In this document: positions 55,601-64,000 of the stretch, piece after piece | Layout: each line of letters starts with the position of its first letter | How positions within the stretch are numbered: the stretch's first letter is position 1 | Assembly: GCA_905221615.1 (NCBI GenBank) | Contig: CAJNDT010000321.1 | Coordinates: forward strand, 124,001 to 188,000 | Length of the DNA: 64,000 nucleotides | Source: Symbiodinium sp. CCMP2592 | Lineage: Eukaryota > Sar > Dinophyceae > Suessiales > Symbiodiniaceae | Reading direction: 5' to 3' | The notes under the pieces: model-generated | What the model was told of the DNA's origin: nothing | Database searches by the model: none | Seen by the model: only the letters and a program-made list of their open reading frames with translations | Translations under genes and position numbers: made by a program

Positions 55601-58600
55601 CCCTAAACCATCTGAACTAGAAGCCCGAAGCCTGAACTGCGATAGGTAACGAATCTAAACCCTAAGCTCTAGACCCTAAGCTCCTGAAATCCCAAACCTG
55701 GATCCCACAACTCTCAACCCTGAGCCCTAAGCCGTAAGCTTTGACACCAGCCCGCGGGAGCCCGAGAAGTCCCGCCGAAAGCACTCCAATACAGAGGTCT
55801 GAACCGTAAGGTAGTACATGTTATCCATACACTCGATATCTAGTTGCAGTACAGCACATTATTCCAAGTCTAGGACCCTTAAGAAACCGCATGAACTCCT
55901 TCCAGGTTTTATTCTAGAGAACCTTAATTTTCTAGAAAAGCCTAGTGGGAACTTCTAAAACTTAGGTTTCCTAGAAAACCTAGTAGAAACTTCTTAGCAG
56001 CCCTGGGAGGCACTGAGATACCAGAGGAAGTCTGGCCTCGTGCGCACATCTTTTATGAGAACCGGGTCGTGGATGTGAGGCACAAGAGCCCCTAAACCCT
56101 AAACCCCTAAACCCTAAACCCCTAAACCCTAAACCCCAAACCCCTAAACCCTAAACCCTAAACCCTAAACCCTAAAGGGCCTATAGGATTTTTTGGGGTT
56201 CCTTACTATAGATACAGTATCATATGCCCCTAAACCCCAAAGGGCCTGAAGGGTCCTTAAGAAGTAGAACAGGGTTTTGGGGGTTCCTTATTATACTTAC
56301 AGTATTTAGGGTTTAGGGGTTTAGGGTTTAGGGTTTAGGGTTTAGGGTTTAGTATCATATGCCCCAAGACCCTATTCGACCCAAAACCCCCTGAGCAGGG
56401 TTTAGAGAGGCAAGATTCCTAAGCCCTTTATTAATACACCCTAAACCCTTTACACAGGGCATAGAGCTAGGGTCAAAAAATCTTCCAAAACCTGTTGATT
56501 GTGACGAGTCTTTCGGATACTGATTCTTCGCCCGTGCCTTCGGCTTAGGCGCAGGGTTGACAGGTTCGAGAGCTTCCTCCCTCGATCTCGATGCCGGGAA
56601 CCTTCAAACTTCCCAGAGGCCCCAAGGCCCCAAGCCCTAAGCCTTTCTGAAATTTCTCCAAATCTGCAAGCCCTGGACCCGAAAGTTCCTTCAGAATCCT
56701 TCATACGGTTGATGATAGAACTCCTGCATTACCATAAGGACCCTAAACTATGGGAAGTATCTTCCTTAGTATTGGTATGGTTATGCAGGATTTATATCAT
56801 CACCCGTAACGCTGATCGTGGAACCCTGTTAGTAACCTTACAAGAACCCTGATAGAACCCTTTGTCGAGCCTTTGTATTGTAGAGCTCTTCGAAGCGCTC
56901 TGGTGAACGGTACCCTAGAGAACCCTTACGGAACCTGTTTTCAGACCTCAAAGAGACGCCTGAAATCCTAACATCTCCATGAAACCAGTGTAGCGTCCTT
57001 ATCAAACTATAGACTGTAGAACCCGTAGACACCCCTTACAAACCCCGAAATGGGCCGAAAAACCTGAACCCTAATTTCCCATCCAACGGTTCCTACCCAT
57101 GTCCGGTGCTGATTAAGAGAGACAGTCCGATCTGGGCTGTAGAGGGTACCGCCTCGCCTGCCAGCCACTGTAGAATTCCTTCATGAACACCCAGAAAGCC
57201 CGCCAGTGAGTCTTCGCAGAGCCGTCTGGCTTTACATACCCAGTGTGGGAAGCATCAGCTTGAAACTCTATCAGGATATGGTTAGAGAGTTTCAGTCTGG
57301 TGGCTCACGTCTTGCACAACTCTTGGATCTTGAACTCTTGTTCTGTACCGCAATCTTTGTTTGCTGGACTGCATTGCATGTTGAGGCTTTGACTTGAGCT
57401 CATGCAGATCACTGAATCAGTTCTTTTTGCTATCATGCTGTGCTTCCTGTTGTTCTTTCCTGTCCGAACCCCGGACAGTGCAAGAGGCTTGTGTTCAGCA
57501 TCGTGGGATGTGGTTTAGGGTTCAGGGTTTGGGGTTTAGGGTGTTGCTTTGTTGCTGGCTCAACAGCTCCAGGCGATGCCCTGGCTAGAGGCCAATGCTC
57601 CCAGCGCTCGTCCTTCTGATGACTTTCCAAGGCTGTGCAACGACGCCTTCTATTTGAATCATGGCGTGGCCTGTGCCAAAGAGCTCCGTGCAAGAACAAA
57701 TGCCCGCCTGCCTGACTGACTGACCGACTGACTGACTGACGGACAGACGCAGTGACCGACAAACGGAATGAATGAATGAGTGAACGAATGAACGAATGAA
57801 TACATGAATGAATGAGTAAGTCAGTGAGCGAGCGATGAATGCATGAAACAAGGAATGAAATAGATAATCAACGAACAAAAGAACGAATGCATGACTGCAT
57901 TGAATGCATGGATGGTTGCATGAATGATTGCATGAATTTCCGCATGAATCAATGCATGAATGCATGAATGAATGAATGAATGAATGAATGAATCAATGAA
58001 TGAATGGATGAATGAATGAATGAACGAATGAATGAACGAATGAATGCGCAAATGAACGAACGAATGAACGAACGGATGAATGAATGAACGAACGAAATAC
58101 ACTTGTTGTCTAGTCGCTGAGCGTACGGAGCACTTTTCTTTCTGCGGCATGTGCCGACCTGTTTGCAGTGTGCGTGTAGGGTGCATGTGTTGTGCGCGCC
58201 CAACAAGCGTGTTTGTTGGATATGCACGTGCTCACTCAGTCGCTCACTCGCTTAGCTAAGTTTGCCGCAGTTCGCACGACCCATCCCTGCGGTGCATGCG
58301 CTGCAAAAGTGAAGACACCACACATGCAAGCAAGACGCGCTCCCTGCACGCACCAACGGCACCAGAATGTCTGAAAAAGATAGCTTGAAGGTCTTGACTT
58401 GGCTGCCGTTCTGTCGTGTCATATCTGCAGGATCAGACTGTTGCACGCCGCCCCTGTGTTTGGTGTTGACGTGTTGCTCACTTTGGTTGTTGAGACTTCG
58501 ACTGGCACCTGCAGTGAGACCGTCATGTCTTTTTCATGTCTAGTTTACAAGTTGGCTTGGCAAGCCATTCTGAGAGCTGGAGTGGCGACCCACCAGGATT

Positions 58601-59477
58601 CAAATTGGTTGCTGCAGTCACCCAGCTTGCAGGTCGTGCTTGTGCTTTGGGCGTTGCATGGCCCAGACATAGCGCAAGTGTTGCACGCTGCCGCTTTATC
58701 GAGGGCATGCCACTGCACCTGCAATCAGGATATGAATGCAGGAGACTGTTTTGTGGCCATATGTTTTGTACAAAGCTAAGACGGTGACTTCAGCCGCTGG
58801 TGCGGGCTCGGCCAGGGTCGCTGATGTGCAGCAGCCATAGTGCCATGCAGGTTTTAGTCGCGCAGTCCGCAGTCGCTGCGGCAGCTGCAACAAAAGGAGA
58901 GAAGATTTAGCAGCGGAGGCATTCATTCTGGCTATCTTGGAAAGCTAGTCCGAGTATTCATCAGGCGTCGGAGCTGAGGCGAGAGCGCCGCAGCGAGACA
59001 CACATTTTACGCACATTTTGGCAGCGAGTCCTTTTCCCGCCTCCAAAAATCATGCGCCCGCCAAGCCGCCAAATCCTTTGCACATTTTGGGATGGGACTC
59101 GTGCTCTTGTCAAAATGCAGTGGGTGTTGGGGGGTACGAATTGGTGCGGGGAGTTCAGTGGGGGGTGCCGGCTTCACCGAGATCTATCACAACACATTAG
59201 ACGCGAAACCACCCGCATGCCGTGGTGTGAGGTGGCACCATCTCAGCATGGATTGCCTTCCCCTGCGCAGGAAGACACCCTAAACGTTAAACCAAATCCT
59301 AAGCCAAACCTTAACTCCAGAACCCTCTGCCCTAAACCTTTTCGCACACTTCGTGCGGAACCAAAAAGGCCCCTTTAAAAAAAAACCCTGAAAAGGGACG
59401 GGCTGCCGAAGTACAAGGAGTTCGATGTGGACTTCAGCAAGAGCCCGCCCGAGCCGCAGGCCGACAAAGTCGTGTGA
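52671..59477 (+). CDS. GFA/CENP-V-type (Mss4-like fold) protein, six exons
   Basis: Joined exons give ~147 residues matching the GFA family (glutathione-dependent formaldehyde-activating enzyme-like, zinc-binding). Exon 1, 52671-~52790, has the N-terminal C-x-C-G and the Y-C-H-C-N-A-C-R zinc motif. Exon 2 is ~53498-53531. Exon 3, 54062-54145, has Y-A-T-S...R-F-H-C. Exon 4, 55180-55222, has R-M-V-P-I-A-M-L. Exon 5, 56001-56074, has A-H-I-F-Y-E-N-R-V-V-D. Exon 6, ~59397-59477, begins D-G-L-P-K-Y and ends TGA. The order and spacing of these family motifs are those of a complete small GFA protein. The third zinc-binding cysteine pair typical of the family is partly altered (C-A-R-H instead of C-x-x-C). 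Donors are GTCCGG, GTGAGG and GC types; the exon 1/2 and 5/6 joints are uncertain by a base or two. GCAG precedes the ATG and could accept the spliced leader. Confidence 0.72.
56091..56352. repeat. CCCTAAA and inverted TTTAGGG tracts within GFA intron 5
   Basis: CCCTAAA heptamers at 56091-56173 and TTTAGGG at 56305-56352, separated by two related AT-rich segments (GGTTCCTTACTATAGATACA and GGTTCCTTATTATACTTACA). The inverted arrangement can form a large hairpin. Confidence 0.85.
56710..56804. repeat. 95-bp hairpin in GFA intron 5
   Basis: GATGATAGAACTCCTGCAT at the left pairs with ATGCAGGATTTATATCATC at the right, plus inner ACCAT/ATGGT pairing. Confidence 0.7.
57765..58100. repeat. (AATG)n tetranucleotide array in GFA intron 5
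   Basis: GAATGAATGAACGAATG-type repeat over ~330 bp with C and T variants. It creates long spurious His/Ser/Phe/Ile-rich ORFs on the - strand. Confidence 0.92.
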
Positions 59478-59832
59478 CATCTCCGGGATACGTGCATTGG
59501 GGCGTTTTTTGGGGGTTCGTTGCGATAAAGCTTCTATCTATATGGGTTACGATACGGGTTCTATAGTCTAGGGGGCTTGGTAATTAGAGTACTGTAGAGT
59601 GTCGTTTTAAATGGGGGTTCGATGTTCTTGACAGAGTTATGCAATAAAGCATTGAGATGTCCTCAACTTCCTACCTTGGCTGTGCTCTTCTTCAGGTTAC
59701 CAGGATAAGGAAGCCCTGTTTTGTACTATAGATCCCTATTACATGTCCTCAACCTCCTAAATCTTCAAGCCCATAAATCCTCGACCTTCAATCGGAAAAC
59801 ACTGAAAATCTAACCATGCCCCGATGCCCTAC

Positions 59833-59937
59833 TTTCGAAGTAGCGTAGGGGCCTGAGTAATTAGACTATATAGGGTTTGTGGGCCCAGTATATTTTATGC
59901 ACAACGGAGCCCCAAAATAGTATTGGTAAGTATTAAA
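59833..59937. repeat. MITE-like element, GGGGCCT family
   Basis: GTAGGGGCCTGAGTAATTAG at the left, weaker complement AGTATTAAAGCCC at the right, AT-rich centre. Confidence 0.45.
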
Positions 59938-60472
59938 GCCCGTATTTTTGCTGATTTGCGAATTCCGGGGTCAGGGTTCGGGGTTTTGACATTTGGGGCT
60001 TAGGGCCAGGGTACACCCTAAACCCTAAACCTTCCCGTAACCCCAAAACCTCCTCCGAAAGGGACAGCCCAAAAGGGCCTGGTGCTTCCAGCGAGCAGGA
60101 CCTCGGGCCCCCAGGCCGAAGACCGAAAACAAAGCCGTGCCCTGCTCCGCATGCTAACAAGCATGGAGAAATAGTTAAAACAAAAAGAACGATGGAATGA
60201 GTCAAGGTGTTATCCCCTAAAAGGACTAAGTTTGCGTGGTTTGGCCGCCTTAGACGGCGTGGGTGGGAGAGTTAAAAAAAAAGAGCCGTCCATAATTGGC
60301 TCCAACGGCTAATCGTCATACTGGGACGCACTCGAAACTAGAGTGTCGCAAGATAAATCCGCTTATGCGCCACTTTACGGCAAACCCTAAACGCTAAAAC
60401 CCTAAAACCTTAAAAAAAAAACCTAAAACCTGAACCCCGAACCCTAAACCCCTACACCCCTAAACCCTGCAG

Positions 60473-61558
60473 GCGGCCATGCCGGAGGGGTCGATCCGGG
60501 CGCAGCCCCGCAAGCTTCAACTCTGAATGCAGTTTACGGTATAGGCTTTAGAGTTTAGGGTTTTTTGATTATAGGTTGAAGGTTCTAGGGTTGAAGAAGT
60601 TTAGGGATTTGGGTTTCTGCAAAACTTAAGGAGGTTTCTGCGGTGAGTAGAAACCCCTGCCCCCCACCATAAGCCGTAAACTAATCCTAAATCCCAAACT
60701 CTAAAACCTCAAAACCCTAGAGCCCCGGAGCCCTAGACCCTAAACCCGAAAATGTACGCTCTTTGGCCCGATGCCTGGAAACCGACGTGCTCTGAGAAGA
60801 GCGCTCTGCCAAGATGGCAGTGCGCTACAAACGGGAAGGCAGCAGAAAAGCAGGTCGTTGTGTTCAGGGTTTTTGGGGTTTAGGCACCGTATAGTAGAAG
60901 GCAGTGTTTAAGGGTTCTGCACGGGTCTTAAGAAGATTGTTTCGCAAGCCTTGTAAGGTTGAGCATGTAGCCGGAGACTCCAGTACTCCTTAATGAAGGA
61001 ATATGGCTTTAATTATAGTAGGACCCCTAATATCATTTAAGGTAGACTTCCTTATTTGCGGGATGTTGGAGTCTCTGGATAGGATGATCCCATTCATGCC
61101 GCATCGTCCGTTCCCGGCTCCCTTTGCTTTCCTCCTTGACTGCTAGGCTTCGAGGAGCTTTGTTGCTTTTGGCTTACGTTTTAGGGTTTAGGGTGTAGGT
61201 TTTAGGGTTTACGGTTTAGGGATGTTTAGGGTTTACGGTTTGGGGTTTAGGGGAAATTCTTGGGCCTTAAATTCTCGACCTGAAGCCCTCAGCTGTGTGC
61301 GGGACCCCTCTTAAATTAAACCAAAACAAGTAAGCTTCTTTCATAGCTTTCTTGGTACCAAAGGGTACTTCTCTAAATTAGGGTCCCTGTTTAAGTCCCC
61401 AGTATATACTAGGGAAACCTTAGCAACAGGATCCTAAAAGGGACCCTACTCTCGAAAACGGCCCAGATACTTGTCTGGTGAAGGTTCGCAGTGGCTACGA
61501 GCACGTCCTGAACCACGTGAAGCAGCTCTCACATGATGACCAGCTGGCTTCGCAGTAG
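60473..61558 (+). CDS. Candidate exons of a further + strand gene
   Basis: 60473-60512 follows CTGCAG, contains an ATG at 60479 (M-P-E-G-S-I-R-A-Q...) and ends before a GC. 61441-61558 follows AAAAG; one frame reads to TAG at 61556-61558 through a helical-looking stretch (G-Y-E-H-V-L-N-H-V-K-Q-L). The two join in phase. A third open stretch, 60752-60856 (ATG, W-P-D-A-W-K-P-T-C...), ends before GTCG; its frame would join a different reading of 61441-61558. The GTAGCA overlapping the stop could instead be a donor. No family recognised. Confidence 0.35.
60971..61078. repeat. 108-bp hairpin, CAGAGACTCC family, copy 2 (diverged)
   Basis: Ends CCGGAGACTCCAGTACTCCT and GATGTTGGAGTCTCTGG. The interior follows the layout of 49233-49342 (AATTATAGTAGG in both). 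Confidence 0.75.
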
Positions 61559-61864
61559 CAGTTTTTTGGAATTCGACCAACGTTGGATAGTTCTGGTGGC
61601 TTCCCAGACCTCCTCTTATGCACGTGATGCCCAAGCATGCCGCCAGGATGCTTCACCCCGAAACGTATCGCAGTTCAGAAAAAAACTGTGATACGAAACC
61701 CAAACCTTAAGATTTCCTAACCCCTAAACCCCCGAATCAAGTGCCTGCATGTGATGCTCTCAGAGTCTTGTGGGGACCCAATCCCGAGACCCTGAAACGG
61801 TTTAGGGTTTAGGGTTTGTGAAACGGGCTCTTGTAGAACTGCAAAGGGCTTCATGACTTACTGC

Positions 61865-61967
61865 AGGGGCGTTAATAATTACCAATACGGGTTCCCTATT
61901 ATGATTATGTATAGTATACTGTAATATGCCCCAACACCCTCTTCTAATTATTAAGGCCCCTATGGTA
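61865..61967. repeat. MITE-like hairpin, GGGGCCT family
   Basis: GGGGCGTTAATAATTACC at the left, CTAATTATTAAGGCCCC at the right, with GGTTCCCTATTATGATTATG in the centre. Ends resemble 44838-44951. Confidence 0.65.
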
Positions 61968-63282
61968 GGCGCCAGGGCTGACGGATGTAGGGTGCAAGGG
62001 TATTTGTTTAGGTTTATGGGGTTTAGAGGTTCGGGTCTATATGTCTCGGGCCTTAAAGTGCGGAAGTTGTCGGGGACGATTCTTGAGTTGGTCGCGCTGT
62101 TGGAGAGCCCATCCTGGACAAATAAAGGCCGAACGAGTCGTCTGAATGCGTTGTAGTGGTATTTTGTAGTGTTTCCCGAACACGCTGATAGAATAAAGCT
62201 TCCCGAAATCCAAGTTTAGACGTTCAGGCCCTTGTGTTAGATATAAACTTAGGGCTGCGCATCGGGGCCATGGGGCTTAAACACTCTCGAAACGACTTCT
62301 GTATGTGCAAACCCTCGAAAACCATAAGCCTCAACCCAAAAAGCCCTCAACCCTCAACTTAAAACCATAAACCCCAGGCATTTTAGCTCAAAAAAGGGGT
62401 AATCCGGTAATCCTGAAGCAGAGGTTGCAATGCTTGCTTTTCGAAGGATGCCTGCACACCTGACACCCGGCTATTGGAGCCCCCTGTGCTGTGCCCTCTC
62501 AACCGGCGCTTTGAGGCTTGAGGCTTCAGGGTTTGGGTTAAGGGTTTAGGTTTCACTTGACCCTAAACCCTCTAAACCCTATAAGCCCTATAAATCCTAA
62601 ACTGGGGCTTTTTAAGGTTCAGGTTTAGGGAAGTGAGTTTCATATTGAAGTTTCATCTCTTTTCGGGCAATGTAAACCACCGAACCTTGAGCTCGAAGTC
62701 CACAACGCCGTCAGCAGGGTTTAGGGTTTCAGGTTTTTAAGCCATGACGTTCTATCCTTTGTCATATCTGGGTATCATTTTACATGCTTATAGGCACTTA
62801 AACTCAGTAAGAAATAGAAAAGGTTCGGGTTCAGGGACCCTAAGCCATCACACAGGTGTGGGTTGAGATGTGCAGTTCCAGAAGATGTTGGAACCTCTTA
62901 TCCCTGAAGCCCTAAACCTTGCCACATGTGTTTTGCAGGTAAGGCTTTGGTGGGAGCCCTGTGTTGGGGTGTTCTAAGTTGAGGCCTTCCCAAGCCCTAA
63001 ATCTCACACCCTCTGCTTCAAGATTCATGCTGAAGATGTTGCGACATTCGGGGTCTATATCGAGGCCTGAACAGATGGATGCCTTTTCTGCTCGTAGCCC
63101 GCTGTGATTCTACAATAAAATACCCCAACATCGCATATTCTTATCATGGGTGCGACTTCAATCGTCGAGAGTTTGCAGGAGGTAGCTCCACTGCCGGATC
63201 GTGCAGCAGCCAGGGTTGTACATAGAAGCCCGAATGGGTTTTGAAGGAGCTCAATAAGGGTTCGACACGGGTTTAGGTAGGA

Positions 63283-63397
63283 GCATATGGGGGGTTTCCG
63301 AAAATAGGGGCCCTAATATAGGACCCTTTTAGTAGGATCCTTGTTATATGGACCCTAAAATACGGTACCCCTAATTTTCGGAAACTCACATATCATC
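63283..63397. repeat. 115-bp hairpin
   Basis: CATATGGGGGGTTTCCGAAA at the left pairs with TTTTCGGAAACTCACATATC at the right; inner AGGGGCCC/GGTACCCCT also pair partly. Confidence 0.7.
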
Positions 63398-63582
63398 ACG
63401 AGTACAGCCCTGGTTCCAGAGAGCCCAGTGCCTCTTAACTGGGGCTGTCCTGTCAACGAAGTTGCCAATGCCAAGCGCTCGTCATAGCAGACGGGTGCCG
63501 GCCTCTGCTATTCACCGAGCTAGGAACTGGCTTGAAGAAAGCCTTGGGTTCTTATTCTTACCTTCGGTTACAAGATTTGGGA

Positions 63583-63665
63583 TAATAATACTAATAATAA
63601 TAAGAATAAGAATAATAATAAGAATAATAATAATAATAAGAAGAAGAATAATAACAAAAAAAATA
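63583..63665. repeat. (TAA)n microsatellite
   Basis: AATAATAAGAATAAT-type repeat of ~80 bp. TTCTTACCTTCG occurs on both sides (63552-63563 and 63667-63678). Confidence 0.9.
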
Positions 63666-63680
63666 ATTCTTACCTTCGCT

Positions 63681-63747
63681 TAGTAGGGATTGGAAGAATG
63701 GTAGTAATAGTAGCTATACTTGTACCCCATTCCTCCATTCCCTACTA
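63681..63747. repeat. 67-bp hairpin, GGAAGAATGG family, copy 2
   Basis: TAGTAGGGATTGGAAGAATG pairs with CATTCCTCCATTCCCTACTA. Second copy of the element at 46842-46913, with cleaner terminal repeats. Confidence 0.8.
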
Positions 63748-64000
63748 GCCAAAGGTAGGTCTTGTGGTCATAACAGCGGATCCTCAACTGTTGCGGATGC
63801 AGAGCAGGTTCCTACAGGTGACATGATGCTGCTGAGAAGATCCGAAAGTTGAAAAGTTGCGGGCGCGGTTTTTCAAGCACCAGCCGCGAGACAGGGAACT
63901 CCCCATGGCTCCTAAAAGCTCCCCAAAGCTCCTAAAAACTCCCCAAAGCTCCTAAACTGTGAGCTCTGAGCCCTCGCTCCTAAAGTGGAAACCCCGTGAG

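Larger units (their letters stand above)
61559..64000. other. Repeat-rich stretch to the window end
   Basis: Degenerate TTTAGGG/CCCTAAA words, hairpins listed separately, and weak + strand exon candidates at about 63182-63217 (after GCAG: E-V-A-P-L-P-D-R-A-A-A) and 63854-63907 (L-R-A-R-F-F-K-H-Q...). No complete gene could be supported. Confidence 0.3.

Noticed and set aside
57433-58227. Long - strand ORFs rich in His, Ser, Phe and Ile
   Set aside because: They are translations of the (AATG)n array. The repeat explains the open frames in several phases.
39343-64000. True chromosome end (telomere)
   Set aside because: Heptamers are degenerate, occur in both orientations and are interspersed with gene-like exons; no terminal uninterrupted array.

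Overview
The window looks like nuclear DNA of a dinoflagellate. The evidence is long-ORF Ty1/copia and Ty3/gypsy-like retrotransposons of the dinoflagellate type, stretches matching the 3' end of the dinoflagellate spliced leader, TTTAGGG-type telomere-like repeats throughout the right half, and small-exon genes on one strand whose introns appear to use GT, GC and GA donors. No bacterial operons, rRNA or tRNA genes were recognised.

Left part (1-38918): a Ty1/copia-like element on the + strand enters the window inside pol (RT-RNase H, 1-3217). It is interrupted by a 12.9 kb LTR element on the - strand (3218-16125), which has 250 bp TG...CA LTRs and a 4 bp ACCC target duplication. The copia reading frame resumes at 16126. 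It continues into an unusual long 3' coding region with an SGNH-hydrolase domain, a KptA/Tpt1-like RNA 2'-phosphotransferase domain, a zinc ribbon and a proline-rich tail. After a 100-N scaffold gap (19915-20014) the same arrangement, starting inside the LTR, appears again almost identically (20015-36.6k). Only this second copy carries the full copia 3' region, to 38918.

The inserted - strand element is the most unusual object here. Its single polyprotein (3446 aa in the intact second copy) runs Gag with two CCCH fingers, retropepsin-like protease, the C-terminal part of RT, RNase H, integrase, accessory domains, and then the N-terminal fingers/palm part of RT, ending 20 residues after Y-V-D-D. 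The RT is therefore split and circularly permuted. A second ORF overlaps the polyprotein end and encodes a membrane-anchored SWIM zinc-finger plus phospholipase-D-type nuclease in the position where env would sit. The first copy of the polyprotein is broken by a 13-nt deletion.

Right part (39342-64000): a 12-unit, 41-bp satellite built on CCTAAACCC, followed by about 24 kb rich in degenerate telomere-like repeats and short MITE-like hairpins. It looks non-coding at first sight. Reading it for small exons with matching phases shows + strand genes. One is an unidentified gene of at least 13 exons (40346-45294), perhaps continuing to a stop at 52605. The next is a GFA/CENP-V-type (Mss4-like fold) gene of six exons (52671-59477), only 65 bp downstream. 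Further candidate exons follow to the window end. Tight same-strand spacing with an AG just before the start codon fits dinoflagellate trans-splicing. Exon boundaries are inferred by eye and need transcript evidence.
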